Source: Phytoactinopolyspora halotolerans (lineage in GTDB: Bacteria; Actinomycetota; Actinomycetes; Jiangellales; Jiangellaceae). From it: a DNA stretch of 64,000 nt. A program made the translations under genes and the position numbers. The stretch covers positions 124,001 to 188,000 of the forward strand of contig NZ_JAAGOA010000009.1 in NCBI RefSeq assembly GCF_010550675.1, in the 5' to 3' direction. Under the pieces are notes generated by a model. It was not told the DNA's origin and ran no database searches. It saw nothing but the letters and a program-made list of their open reading frames with translations. Every line of letters starts with the position of its first letter. Positions within the stretch are counted from its first letter, which is position 1. Of this stretch, positions 44,064 to 53,092 are shown piece by piece.

Positions 44064-44070
44064 TATCTTA
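44064..44070. promoter_or_regulatory. Shared -10 element for divergent transcription
   Basis: TATCTT (44064-44069, plus) and TAAGAT (44065-44070, minus) occupy almost the same bases and both fit TAnnnT. They would serve the trkA-like operon on one side and the methyltransferase on the other. No strong -35 is visible for either direction. Confidence 0.5.
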
Positions 44071-44095
44071 AGAAGACCTAGTGGGAGGGTTGAGC

Positions 44096-44770
44096 GTGCA
44101 TGTCGTGATCATGGGCTGTGGCCGGGTGGGGTCCACGTTGGCCGGCAGCCTGCAAGCACGAGGCCATTCGGTGGCCATCGTCGACCGTAACCCAGACGCC
44201 TTTCGCCGGCTCCGACCGGGGTTCGAGGGGACCACCGTCACCGGCGTCGGCTTCGATCGCGACGTGCTGCAGGAGGCGGGCATCGAGCAGGCCGGCGCTT
44301 TCGCCGCCGTGAGCAGCGGCGACAACTCCAACGTCATCTCGGCACGCGTCGCCCGGGAGACGTTCGGCATCACGAACGTCGTCGCCAGGATCTACGACCC
44401 GGGCCGGGCCGAGGTCTACGAGCGACTCGGCATCCCCACCGTGGCGACCGTACGCTGGGCGGCCGACCAGGTGTTGCGCCGCCTCATTCCGGAGGAGCTG
44501 GAGACCGAGTGGGTGGATCCATCCGGCACCGTTCGGCTGGCGGAGGTGCACATCGGACCGAAATGGTTCGGATCACCGGTGCGCGCCCTGGAGCACGCCT
44601 CCGGTGCGCGGATCGCGCTGCTCAATCGCTACGGGCAGGGTCTGATCCCCACCTCCGACACGATCGTGGAAGAGGGTGATCGCGTGCACGCGGTCATTGC
44701 CGACACGCGCATTGCCGAAGCGGTCAATATCTTCACCGGCGGCGCCGGTGCCACCGGAGGAGGCCGCTGA
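44096..44770 (+). CDS. TrkA-type potassium uptake NAD-binding protein (CeoB-like)
   Basis: A 224-aa regulatory subunit of a Trk/Ktr potassium channel. The N-terminal RCK domain has MGCGRVGSTLAGSLQARGHSVAIVDR (GxGxxG plus the acidic end of beta2) and the C-terminal RCK_C domain starts near RLAEVHIGPKWFGSPVRAL. GGAGGG lies 6 nt before the GTG at 44096, so this start is preferred over GTG at 44081. It is translationally coupled (TGATG) to the second trkA-like gene. The membrane subunit is not in the window. Confidence 0.9.
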   Translation: MHVVIMGCGRVGSTLAGSLQARGHSVAIVDRNPDAFRRLRPGFEGTTVTGVGFDRDVLQEAGIEQAGAFAAVSSGDNSNVISARVARETFGITNVVARIYDPGRAEVYERLGIPTVATVRWAADQVLRRLIPEELETEWVDPSGTVRLAEVHIGPKWFGSPVRALEHASGARIALLNRYGQGLIPTSDTIVEEGDRVHAVIADTRIAEAVNIFTGGAGATGGGR

Positions 44771-45432
44771 TGCGCGTCGCCATCGCGGGTGCCGGCAACG
44801 TCGGCCGGTCCATCGCCACCGAACTGCTCGACAACGGTCACGAGGTCCTGCTGATCGACCGGGACCCGAAGGCCATCAAGGCGGCCACCGTCCCGTCGGC
44901 GGAATGGCTGCTGGCCGACGCATGCGAGATGTCCACGCTGGAGGAGGCGGCGTTGCACCGGTGCAACGTGGCGATCGCCGCCACCGGCGACGACAAGGTC
45001 AACCTGGTCGTGTCACTGCTGGCCAAGACCGAGTTCAATGTGGCGCGCGTGGTAGCGCGAGTGAACCATCCGGACAACGAGTGGCTGTTCACCGAGGGCT
45101 GGGGCGTGGACGTGTCGGTCTCCACGCCGAGGATCATGAGTGCACTGGTCGAGGAGGCGGTGAGCGTCGGCGACCTGGTCCGGTTGTTCAGCTTCCGCCA
45201 GGGCGAGGCCAACCTGGTGGAGCTGACCCTACCCGCGAACGCGCCGATCGCCGGCACCAAGATCAGCGACGTGCGCTGGCCGGAGGACACCTCGCTCGTC
45301 TCGATCATCCGGGGCAAACACGTGTTCAGCCCCATGCCTGAACTCGCACTGCAGGTCGGCGACGAGCTGCTGTTCGTCGCGGCCCCGGAGCGGGAGTCGC
45401 AGCTGGAGGATCTGCTCTCACCGCATTCCTGA
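44770..45432 (+). CDS. TrkA-type potassium uptake NAD-binding protein (CeoC-like)
   Basis: A 220-aa partner of the preceding protein with AIAGAGNVGRSIATELLDNGHEVLLIDRDP at the Rossmann nucleotide site and an RCK_C domain (about residues 140-218) ending LALQVGDELLFVAAPERESQLEDLL. The pair matches the ceoB-ceoC arrangement of mycobacteria. The one-base overlap with the previous stop suggests a fixed ratio of the two subunits. Confidence 0.92.
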   Translation: MRVAIAGAGNVGRSIATELLDNGHEVLLIDRDPKAIKAATVPSAEWLLADACEMSTLEEAALHRCNVAIAATGDDKVNLVVSLLAKTEFNVARVVARVNHPDNEWLFTEGWGVDVSVSTPRIMSALVEEAVSVGDLVRLFSFRQGEANLVELTLPANAPIAGTKISDVRWPEDTSLVSIIRGKHVFSPMPELALQVGDELLFVAAPERESQLEDLLSPHS

Positions 45433-45452
45433 GCAGCCGGAAGAACAGGCTC

Positions 45453-46307
45453 TTAGGTGGGCTCGGTCCGTCGCTCGCCCTCAGCGGCGGCTGCTGTGGC
45501 GGCATCCTCTCTCGCTGCGGTGGCTGCATCCTCCCCGGCAGTGGCGACGGCGGCGTCCCCAGCGGCCGCTGCCGCCGCGTCGTCGGCCGCGGCTTGGCTC
45601 TCCGCGACGGCTGCCTGATGCGCGCGGTAAGCGGGCCGGATGATCACCCACGACAGGTAGGCGACCAGGAGGAACAACGGCCAGCTCATCACCAGCCGGG
45701 TACCGGCCAGCCAGCCGAGCTGGTCCTCGCCGGCGAAGTACAGCGGCGCCTGCACCGCGAGCCGGAGCGCGAACATCCCTACCCACAACGCGCTGGCCAG
45801 CGTGTATGCGCGCATCAGCGCGGGATCCCGGCGCCACGCCATGCCCTGCCCGGTCGCCAGGCCGACCAGGATGCCCAGCAGCGGCCAGCGCACGACGATC
45901 GAGACCAGATAGGCGGTGCCGTAGCCGACGTTGATCAACAGACCCGGAAGGAACACATCCTCCGGCTGTCCGGTGCGGTGTGACCAGAACGCCGCGATGC
46001 CGAGTCCCAGGAAACCTGCGACGACGTTCTGCAGCGGTTCCCGCCGGATCAGCCGCACCAGGGCCAGCAACGCGCCGACGGCCAGCGCTACCCAGAGCGA
46101 TACCGTCAGGTTCCGTCCGCCGGCGGAGTACACGACGGTGAACAGCGCCAGCGGAAGGCCCGCGTCCAGAAAGGCCGCAGGGCTCAGCGCGTTCGACGCC
46201 CGGAACCGATCGTCCGAAGCGATCGATCCCACCCAGGTGGAACGTCGCCCGCCGTCGGCCGGCCGGTCCTGGTCATCACCCTGCTCGGGTGGACGAGCGG
46301 CGCTCAC
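45453..46307 (-). CDS. DUF3159 family membrane protein
   Basis: A 284-aa polytopic protein of the actinobacteria-restricted DUF3159 family; function unknown. At least five hydrophobic segments lie between residues about 45 and 225 (AAFLDAGLPLALFTVVYSAGG, LWVALAVGALLALVRLI, VVAGFLGLGIAAFW, WPLLGILVGLATGQGMAW, LVMSWPLFLLVAYLSWVII). The C-terminal ~50 residues are Ala/Asp/Glu-rich and disordered-looking. The GTG start overlaps the stop of the DUF3710 gene by 4 nt, so they are coupled. Confidence 0.9.
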   Translation of the reverse strand: MSAARPPEQGDDQDRPADGGRRSTWVGSIASDDRFRASNALSPAAFLDAGLPLALFTVVYSAGGRNLTVSLWVALAVGALLALVRLIRREPLQNVVAGFLGLGIAAFWSHRTGQPEDVFLPGLLINVGYGTAYLVSIVVRWPLLGILVGLATGQGMAWRRDPALMRAYTLASALWVGMFALRLAVQAPLYFAGEDQLGWLAGTRLVMSWPLFLLVAYLSWVIIRPAYRAHQAAVAESQAAADDAAAAAAGDAAVATAGEDAATAAREDAATAAAAEGERRTEPT

Positions 46308-47113
46308 CGAGTCGACTCCGCCCCGTCGGGATCACCGTTGGTGTCCCCACCAGCGGCTCCGGCGTCATCGGCCGGGACGCCGGCCGGGAGTTCGCCCGTC
46401 TCCGCGGTCTCCGCCACCGTGGCCTCCTGGCCGGGCTCGTTCTGCGCCGGCGGCCGCAGCGGGATCACCTCGCCCGGGGGCATCGGCGCGTCGCCACGGA
46501 CGACCACCACCTGACGCACCAGAGCCACCATCTTCTGCAGCGCGGCCGCGTCGGTGATCGCCTTGCCGAGGAAGGTCGCGCGGAGCATCCAGCGCGGGCC
46601 GTCGATGCCGGAGACCCGCGAGGGCTGGCGTCCCTCTCGCCCGTCCTTCGTCTTGACCGGCAGCACCATCCGCACCTCGGTGCCGAACGGGCCGGGCCCC
46701 TCCTGCACGGAGCCGCCGCGCCGCTGCGCGCTCGTGGAGATCTCCAGCCGGGTCTGCTCCCAGAGTCCGGAACTGCGTGGGGCCGCGACCGCGACAAGCT
46801 GGACCGCGGCGTCGTCCAAGCCGAGGATCGCGCTGGTCGCGCGCCCGGATCGCTTGTCCACCTGAAGCTGGAGCTTCATGCCCTGAACAGCCCTGACCAG
46901 CAGCCCGCCCAGATCGATGCGGTTCTGCCGGGCCTCCTCGAGGTCGACCTCCGAGGAGTCGAACGGCCCGTTACTGCGGTCCGGCGGCTGCTCGGCAGCG
47001 ACGCGCTCATCACCGGCCTCGGTGGAGTCGGCGTCCTGCTCTACCGCGGCGCTCCCCGCCTCGCTCGGCTGGTCCCCAGCCTCCTGCTCCTGTCGCCGCC
47101 GGCGTCGAAACAC
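46304..47113 (-). CDS. DUF3710 family protein
   Basis: A 269-aa cytosolic protein of the actinobacterial DUF3710 family; function unknown. It begins with a basic run (FRRRRRQ), a ~60-residue acidic spacer, then the conserved domain (NRIDLGGLLVRAVQGMKLQLQV, GLWEQTRLEISTSAQ, GIDGPRWMLRATFLGKAI). GTG at 47113 is chosen because GAGGAG lies about 6 nt upstream and homologues start with MFRRRR. It lies 63 nt after dut in the DUF4193-dut-DUF3710-DUF3159 operon. Confidence 0.9.
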   Translation of the reverse strand: MFRRRRRQEQEAGDQPSEAGSAAVEQDADSTEAGDERVAAEQPPDRSNGPFDSSEVDLEEARQNRIDLGGLLVRAVQGMKLQLQVDKRSGRATSAILGLDDAAVQLVAVAAPRSSGLWEQTRLEISTSAQRRGGSVQEGPGPFGTEVRMVLPVKTKDGREGRQPSRVSGIDGPRWMLRATFLGKAITDAAALQKMVALVRQVVVVRGDAPMPPGEVIPLRPPAQNEPGQEATVAETAETGELPAGVPADDAGAAGGDTNGDPDGAESTR

Positions 47114-47176
47114 CACCGTCTCCTCACATATCGTCGCGCGTCCCACAACTGGCCAACCAGGCGACCCGGCGTGCTG

Positions 47177-47668
47177 TTACCTGCCGGTCGACCCGTACCC
47201 GCCATCGCTCCGCGCCGACCCGGGCAACTGTGTCACCTCATGGAACGTGGCGCGCTCGACACGCTGGATCACCAACTGCGCGATACGGTCTCCTCGTTCG
47301 AAGACGGCAGGCTCGCGAAGGTCATGGTTGACCAGCAACACCTTTATCTCGCCACGATACCCCGCGTCGACGGTCCCGGGCGTGTTCACGATGCTCACGC
47401 CGAGGCGATGAGCAAGCCCAGAACGAGGATGGACGAAGGCAGCATATCCGGCCGGGAGCGCGATGGCGATGCCCGTACCGACGAGGGCGCGTTCGCCAGG
47501 AGCGATCGTCACCGCGTGTGTGGTGACCAGATCGGCTCCCGCGTCCCCGGGGTGGGCATACGACGGCAGCGGCACGTCGTCGTCCAGTCGTGTGACCAGG
47601 ACGTCGACGGCCGCCGCCGTCGGTTCCGCCGCTGAGTGAGTCCGAAGGCTCTCAGAGGGCGCAGTCAC
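47177..47668 (-). CDS. dut: dUTP diphosphatase
   Basis: Hydrolyses dUTP to dUMP and pyrophosphate, keeping uracil out of DNA. All five trimeric-dUTPase motifs are present: [43 protein letters not shown] and the Gly-rich C-terminal [10 protein letters not shown] that closes over the active site. The only start codon near the conserved region is GTG at 47668, which lies inside the end of the DUF4193 gene (17-nt overlap), giving 163 aa and implying coupled translation. Confidence 0.96.
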   Translation of the reverse strand: MTAPSESLRTHSAAEPTAAAVDVLVTRLDDDVPLPSYAHPGDAGADLVTTHAVTIAPGERALVGTGIAIALPAGYAAFVHPRSGLAHRLGVSIVNTPGTVDAGYRGEIKVLLVNHDLREPAVFERGDRIAQLVIQRVERATFHEVTQLPGSARSDGGYGSTGR

Positions 47669-47951
47669 GGCAGATGAACCGTCCGTTGTCCTCCTTGGCC
47701 AGCTGGCTCCGGTGGTGCACCAGGAAGCACTGGCTACAGGTGAACTCATCGGCCTGCCTGGGCAGGACCCGTACCGCGAGTTCCTCATTGGACAGGTCCG
47801 CACCCGGCAACTCGAGGGCCTCGTTGAGGTCCGACTCGTCGATGTCGACCATGCTGGCCGACGTGTCCATCCGCCGGGTCTTCAGCTCCTCGATGGAGTC
47901 CTCGGAGATGTCCTCCTCGGTCTTACGAGGTGCGTCGTAATCGGTCGCCAT
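47652..47951 (-). CDS. DUF4193 family protein with zinc-ribbon cysteines
   Basis: A 99-aa acidic protein of the actinobacterial DUF4193 family. The N-terminal two-thirds are Asp/Glu-rich ([16 protein letters not shown]), then [28 protein letters not shown] gives a four-cysteine zinc ribbon. The function is unknown. The ATG at 47951 has GGAG 9 nt upstream. It heads the operon that continues into dut through a 17-nt overlap. Confidence 0.92.
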   Translation of the reverse strand: MATDYDAPRKTEEDISEDSIEELKTRRMDTSASMVDIDESDLNEALELPGADLSNEELAVRVLPRQADEFTCSQCFLVHHRSQLAKEDNGRFICRDCAL

Positions 47952-48434
47952 TCGGCTGTCTCCTTGAATGGGGCGCATATGTGTTATCGGTCGCGGTCCG
48001 TGGCGCCGGCTGGTACCACGTTCCGTCGTGCCCTACGTAACGCATGAGAGCCCGTGGTTGTGCCCGGTCCGCGGCCGTGATTCTGCCTGATTTCTTACCC
48101 AATCTGCACATCGGCTCGCCGATGTGATGCAGATCATCCGCCCCGAGTGCGATCTGCGCCACATCCGCGCCGCTGACTCGCAGACAGAATAGGCGAAAAT
48201 GCCGGTCATCTCCGCACAGCCCAGCAACGCGCGCGGCCTGCTCTCAGCTGTTGATCTCCACACGAAACGCACGTCTCGCCGTGTCGAGACCGTTCCGTAA
48301 CCGAACTCCTCTTGACGGCAGGCGCAACAAGGGCGAAACATCGTAGATGTCGAAGCGCTTCGACTAAGCGTTTCGACACACGGCCGGACGGCACGCATCG
48401 TGGCGGCGGTCCGACTGCGGAGAGAGGAGCGCCG
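47952..48434. other. Intergenic control region, DUF4193 operon / LacI regulator 1
   Basis: This 483-nt divergent region contains one clear LacI-family operator (48349-48364) and a second degenerate half next to it (CTAAGCGTTTCGAC, 48364-48377). The part from 47960 to 48330 shows no gene or other element I can support. Confidence 0.55.
48349..48364 (+). promoter_or_regulatory. LacI-family operator upstream of regulator 1
   Basis: GTCGAAGCGCTTCGAC is a perfect 16-bp palindrome with the central CG step typical of LacI-family sites. It is 71 nt before the regulator's ATG. A related half-site follows directly. It resembles the AAGCGCTT sites at 61927 and 62037. Confidence 0.72.
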
Positions 48435-49484
48435 ATGGCCACCATGAACGACGTCGCCAAGCTGGCGGGCGTCTCAGTGAGCACGGTCTCCTACGCGCTG
48501 ACCGGAGTCCGCCCGGTCGGAGAGAAGACCCGCGCCCGCATCCAGGCCGCCATGGACCAGCTCGGGTACCAGCCCAACGCGATCGCCCGCAGCCTGGCCA
48601 GCCGCCGCACCCGCATCATCGCCCTGTTGTTCCCCGCCATCGAACGCGGACTCTCCGGGACCGCGCTGGAGTTCGTCACTTCGGCCGCCGAGGCCGCCCG
48701 TGAGCGTGGCTATCACCTGGTTCTCTGGCCGATCGGCAACGACGAGGTCGCCGAGACCCGCGACCTGCTCCAGCAGCGCCTCGCCGACGGTGTCCTCGTG
48801 ATGGAGGTGCGTCTCGATGATCCACGGGTGACGCTGCTGCAGCAGAGCAGCACCCCGTTCACGCTCATCGGGCGCACCGCCGAGCCCGCGGGCCTGGACC
48901 ACGCCGACATCGACTTCGACGCCACCGTGCGGGAAGCCATCGACCACCTGGTCGAGCTGGGCCACCGGAGCATCGCCTTCCTCAGCCACTCCGCCGCCAG
49001 CCAGACCGCCGGATACGGTCCGACCATCCGCGCCGGTGAGTCGTTCGAGAAGCACATGGCGGATCGGAACCTCCCGGTCGTGATCCGCCACTGTGACGAC
49101 TCCGCCGACGCCGGGCGAGCCACCGTCCGTGAACTGGCCGCGTCGCAGCCCGACCTCACCGCCCTGGTGACCATGAACGATGCCGCGACGTTCGGCGCCA
49201 TGGCGGAGCTGATGGCGCACGGGCAGCGGATTCCGGAGGACTTCTCCGTGCTCTCGATCGTCTCGTCGCCCAAGGTCGGGGCGATGAGCCATCCCCGGCT
49301 GACCACCATGTCCGCGCCGGGCACCGAGCTAGGCCGGCTCGGCGTCGCGTCGCTGATCGAACGGATCGAAGGGAACCAGACGGAACCCTTGCACGAACTC
49401 ATCCCCTGCCGCCTCGATGCACAGGCGACCACCGGCCCCGGCCCGCTGGCCGACGGCAAACTCCCTCCACGGGAGGGCACCTAG
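48435..49484 (+). CDS. LacI-family transcriptional regulator 1
   Basis: A 349-aa repressor with the LacI helix-turn-helix (MNDVAKLAGVSVSTVSYALTG, with the hinge SLASRRTRIIALLFP) and a periplasmic-binding-protein-like ligand domain. Alignment by eye shows extensive identity to regulator 2 at 62103 (for example GTALEFVTSAAEAAR and VMEVRLDDPRV), so the two are paralogues. GGAG lies before the ATG. It heads the alpha-xyloside utilisation unit and probably represses itself and that unit through the palindrome 71 nt upstream; the inducer is likely a xylose-containing oligosaccharide. Confidence 0.92.
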   Translation: MATMNDVAKLAGVSVSTVSYALTGVRPVGEKTRARIQAAMDQLGYQPNAIARSLASRRTRIIALLFPAIERGLSGTALEFVTSAAEAARERGYHLVLWPIGNDEVAETRDLLQQRLADGVLVMEVRLDDPRVTLLQQSSTPFTLIGRTAEPAGLDHADIDFDATVREAIDHLVELGHRSIAFLSHSAASQTAGYGPTIRAGESFEKHMADRNLPVVIRHCDDSADAGRATVRELAASQPDLTALVTMNDAATFGAMAELMAHGQRIPEDFSVLSIVSSPKVGAMSHPRLTTMSAPGTELGRLGVASLIERIEGNQTEPLHELIPCRLDAQATTGPGPLADGKLPPREGT

Positions 49485-49587
49485 CGGCCGCGTCGGACCA
49501 GCGGGAGACAGGCAACCGCACCACACCCACAACCCTCCGGACACCTTAAGTGCCCACCCAAGCCCCGATACAAAGGAGTGATCGACC

Positions 49588-50964
49588 ATGACCAGGGCTC
49601 GGACACATTCGGTCCGCGGCGCCGCCAGAGCGGGCCGGGTACCGACCAGGAAGCTGCTCGCCGGTACCGCGACCGTCGTCGCCGGTGCTCTCCTGCTCGC
49701 CGCCTGCGGCGACGACGACGGAGGCAGCGGTGACGGCGAAACCGCGGGTTCCGGCAGCGGAGAAGGCCAGACGCTCACGCTCTGGCACTACGAGAGCGAG
49801 AACGGCGCCATGGGCATCGCCTGGGACGAGGCGATGCGCATCTTCGAGGAGGAGACGGGAGCCACCGTCCAGTTCGAGGAGAAGGCGTTCGAGCAGATCC
49901 GGCAGTCGGCCAACATGATCCTCAACACCGACGAGGCGCCGGACATCATGGAGTACAACAAGGGCAACGCCTCGGCCGGCCTGCTGGCATCGCAAGGCCT
50001 GCTCACCGACATCACCGCCGCGGTGGAAGAGCACGGCTGGGACGAGATGCTCTCCGAAAGCCTGCAGACCACCGCACGCTACGACGAGCAGGGCATCATG
50101 GGTTCGGGCGCCTGGTACGGCGTGCCGAACTACGGCGAGTTCGTCATGGTCTACTACAACAAGGACATGTTCGCCGAGCACGGCGTCGAGATCCCGGAGA
50201 CCTACGACGAGCTCATCGCCGCCATGGACACCTTCGTCGACGCCGGCGTGACACCGCTGGCCATGTCCGGTGCGGAGTATCCGGCCGGCCAGCTCTTCTA
50301 CGAGCTGGCGCTGACCCAGGCCGACCGGCAGTTCGTCAACGACTACCAGCTGTACGAGAACCCGGTCGACTTCACCGGCCCGGAGCTCACCTACGGTGCC
50401 GAGACGTTCTCGGAGTGGGTGGAGGCCGGGTACATTCCGGGTGACTCCGCCGGGTTGACGGCAGAGGACATGGGCGTCTCGTTCATCTCCGGCGACTACC
50501 CGATGCTGTTCTCCGGATCGTGGTGGTACGGGCGGTTCGTGGACGAGATCGAGGGCTTCGACTGGGGCGTCTTCGAATTCCCCGGCTCGGACCTGCATCC
50601 TGGCTCCAGCGGCAACCTGTGGGTCGTCCCCACGGCGTCGGAGAACCCGGAGCTCGCGTACCAGTTCATCGAGATCACCATGCGCCCGGAGATCCAGGCG
50701 CTGCTCGGGAACAACGGCGGTCTTCCGGTCGCGGCGGACCCGGCCGACCTGGATGACGAGAAGAGCGCCGAGCTCATCTCCCTGTTCAATGAGATCAACG
50801 AGGCGGACGGTCTGGCCTTCTACCCGGACTGGCCTGCCCCCGGGTTCTACGACGACCTCGCGTCAGCGATCCAGCAGCTGATCAACTCCAGCGCCTCGCC
50901 GCAGGAGGTCTTGGAGCAACTGCAGCTGTCGTACGACACGGGCGTCGAGGACTTCCTCCAGTAG
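49588..50964 (+). CDS. Sugar ABC transporter substrate-binding lipoprotein (alpha-xyloside unit)
   Basis: A 458-aa family 1 solute-binding protein. The basic N-terminus and hydrophobic stretch lead to lipobox LLAAC (Cys at about residue 35), then an acidic linker. The binding core has LTLWHYESENGAMGIAWDEAMRIFEEETG, APDIMEYNKGNASAGLLASQGLLTDI, FVMVYYNKDMFAEHGVEIPETYDELIAA and LNPG-like PGSSGNLWVVPT. GGAG lies before the ATG. It is separated from its permeases by a strong hairpin that probably keeps its expression above theirs. The ligand is inferred from the downstream alpha-xylosidase. Confidence 0.93.
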   Translation: MTRARTHSVRGAARAGRVPTRKLLAGTATVVAGALLLAACGDDDGGSGDGETAGSGSGEGQTLTLWHYESENGAMGIAWDEAMRIFEEETGATVQFEEKAFEQIRQSANMILNTDEAPDIMEYNKGNASAGLLASQGLLTDITAAVEEHGWDEMLSESLQTTARYDEQGIMGSGAWYGVPNYGEFVMVYYNKDMFAEHGVEIPETYDELIAAMDTFVDAGVTPLAMSGAEYPAGQLFYELALTQADRQFVNDYQLYENPVDFTGPELTYGAETFSEWVEAGYIPGDSAGLTAEDMGVSFISGDYPMLFSGSWWYGRFVDEIEGFDWGVFEFPGSDLHPGSSGNLWVVPTASENPELAYQFIEITMRPEIQALLGNNGGLPVAADPADLDDEKSAELISLFNEINEADGLAFYPDWPAPGFYDDLASAIQQLINSSASPQEVLEQLQLSYDTGVEDFLQ

Positions 50965-50983
50965 GAAAGCTCGGCCCCATGCA

Positions 50984-51018
50984 GCGTGGAACCCTCCTCC
51001 GTGGGGAGGGTTCCACGC
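50984..51018 (+). terminator. Intra-operon hairpin after the binding-protein gene
   Basis: A perfect 14-bp stem (50984-50997 with 51005-51018) with a 7-nt loop, 20 nt after the stop. Its position between binding protein and permeases is the usual place for partial termination or mRNA protection that raises binding-protein levels. Confidence 0.7.
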
Positions 51019-51114
51019 CTTGGAGGCCGCGACGCTCCCTCCCCACCTCTCGGATCGCCGTGATCTGAAGGCTCCGCACACGTACGACAACCCACGCTCC
51101 GTGAGGGCATAGAC

Positions 51115-52077
51115 ATGACTACCGTCAACACCGCCGACGCCAAACAGCGACGGCGACCGCGCCGGGCGGCCATCGGCACCGGCGAGCGCAGCCCGGTGTA
51201 CTGGCTGTATCTGATACCGGGCGGGGTGCTGTTCACCGCCGTCATCGTCGTTCCGTTCCTGATGAACATCGGGCTGAGCTTCGCGCGCTGGCCCGGCGTC
51301 GGCGACATCAGCTGGATCGGCTTCGACAACTACACCCGGTTGTTCGCCGATGACACGTTCTGGACGTCGTTCAAGAACTCGGTGGCGATGATCGTCGCGA
51401 TGGTCATCGTGCCGACCGCCATCGGCCTGGTGCTGGCGTCGGTGCTGTTCGACATCATCGGCAAGCGGTTCGGCGCCAAGACCGCCAGCACGCTGCGGGC
51501 CATGTACTACCTGCCGCAGATCCTGCCCGTGGCGGTCGCCGGCATCGTCTGGGGCTGGATCCTGCGGCCGCAGAACGGCGCGTTGAACACCCTGCTGGAG
51601 GCGGTCGGCCTGGATGGGCTGACGCAGAACTGGCTGGGCGACCCGGACAGCGCGCTGCCCAGCGTCATGGCCATCCTCGTCTGGGTCCAGATCGGTTACC
51701 CGGTCGTCATCTTCATGGCCGCCCTGCAGCGAGTCGACCCGGAGCTCTACGAGGCAGCCGAGCTGGACGGCGCCGGATGGTGGCGACGGTTCCGTGCCAT
51801 CACCATCCCGCAGATCCGGCCGGAGATGTTCGTGGTGGCGCTGACCGCCACGATCGCCTCGATGAAGGTGTTCGGCCCGATCTACGTGCTCACCGGTGGC
51901 GGCCCCGGGGACACCACCAACGTGCCGTCGTACTTCGCATACCAGCACTTCTTCGAGCGGGCCAACGTCGGCTACGGCGCCGCGATCGCGACCATTCTGA
52001 CCCTCATCATCATCGCGCTGAGCATCGTGTTCATCCGATTCCAGGCGCGCAGCGAGCGGAAGGAGCGCGGCCGATGA
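51115..52077 (+). CDS. Sugar ABC transporter permease (MalF-type)
   Basis: A 320-aa inner-membrane permease with an N-terminal helix (about residues 25-50) and a binding-protein-dependent transport domain. The cytosolic EAA loop is visible as EAAELDGAGWWRRFRAITIPQIRP, which contacts the ATPase. An ATG starts 97 nt after the hairpin. It pairs with the next permease (4-nt overlap). No ATPase gene follows, so it must use one encoded elsewhere. Confidence 0.94.
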   Translation: MTTVNTADAKQRRRPRRAAIGTGERSPVYWLYLIPGGVLFTAVIVVPFLMNIGLSFARWPGVGDISWIGFDNYTRLFADDTFWTSFKNSVAMIVAMVIVPTAIGLVLASVLFDIIGKRFGAKTASTLRAMYYLPQILPVAVAGIVWGWILRPQNGALNTLLEAVGLDGLTQNWLGDPDSALPSVMAILVWVQIGYPVVIFMAALQRVDPELYEAAELDGAGWWRRFRAITIPQIRPEMFVVALTATIASMKVFGPIYVLTGGGPGDTTNVPSYFAYQHFFERANVGYGAAIATILTLIIIALSIVFIRFQARSERKERGR

Positions 52078-52973
52078 CCCCCACGCAAGCCGCTCCGCCC
52101 ACCCACATCGAGCCGCGGCCGGAGACCACACGGAACCGGCGGGACCGGCACCACCGCGGTGCGGCCCGGTGGATCGTGCTCGGGTTGCTCGTCGCCGGCG
52201 CGGTGGCGATGCTGTTCCCGTTCGCCGTCATCGTGCTCAACGCGTTCAAGACGCCGGCGGACTACTCCAACTCCGGGCCGCTCGCACTGCCCAGCGAGTT
52301 CTACATCGACGGCATGATCGACTTCTGGAACCGGGTCAACTTCGGCCAGAAGCTCTGGAACTCGATCATGATCGCCGGGTCGGTGGCGATCCTCGCCGTC
52401 GTCGTCTCCCTGTTCAACGCCTACGCGCTGGGCATCGGGCGGGTGAAGGGCCGGCTGAGCATCATCGTGCTCTTCCTGATCGCCAACATGTTGCCGCACG
52501 AGGCACTCGTCTACCCGCTGTACTACATGGCCAACCAGGTCGGCCTCTACAACACCCAGCTGGCCGTGATCATCATCTTCACGGTGATCCAGAGTGCCTT
52601 CGGTACCTACCTGCTCGCGTCGGTGTTCGGCACGTTCCCGAAGGAGATCCTGGAGGCGTCCGCGCTCGACGGCGCGTCGAGATGGCAGATCCTGTGGCGA
52701 GTCGTCTTCCCGATGAGCCGCCCGACCCTGTCCGTGCTGGTGGTCTTCTTCTTCATCTGGACCTGGAACGAGTTCTTCATCCCGCTGGTCTTCCTCATCT
52801 CGAACGACAAGCAGACCATCCCAGTAGCGCTCGGCGTGCTCGAGGGTGACCGGCTGATGGATGCCACGACGACGAGCGCGGCCGCGCTGCTGGGCATCGT
52901 TCCGGCGATCCTCTTCTTCCTGTTCTTCCAGCGGACGCTCGCGCGAGGGATCTCGGCCGGGGCCGTGAAATGA
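52074..52973 (+). CDS. Sugar ABC transporter permease (MalG-type)
   Basis: A 299-aa permease with the EAA loop LEASALDGASRWQILWRVVFPMSRP and the MalG-type end LARGISAGAVK. Six membrane segments are visible. The ATG overlaps the first permease's stop by 4 nt. About 120 nt separate it from the alpha-xylosidase gene. Confidence 0.94.
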   Translation: MTPTQAAPPTHIEPRPETTRNRRDRHHRGAARWIVLGLLVAGAVAMLFPFAVIVLNAFKTPADYSNSGPLALPSEFYIDGMIDFWNRVNFGQKLWNSIMIAGSVAILAVVVSLFNAYALGIGRVKGRLSIIVLFLIANMLPHEALVYPLYYMANQVGLYNTQLAVIIIFTVIQSAFGTYLLASVFGTFPKEILEASALDGASRWQILWRVVFPMSRPTLSVLVVFFFIWTWNEFFIPLVFLISNDKQTIPVALGVLEGDRLMDATTTSAAALLGIVPAILFFLFFQRTLARGISAGAVK

Positions 52974-53092
52974 CCTCCGGCGCCGCCCGCACGGCCGGCC
53001 GCCGTACGCCCTCCCCGCCATGACCTCCCGCTTCCGTACAGGCCGAGCGGGCTGAGCGCTGACATCTGCACGAGATCGAAAGGACGAACGTC

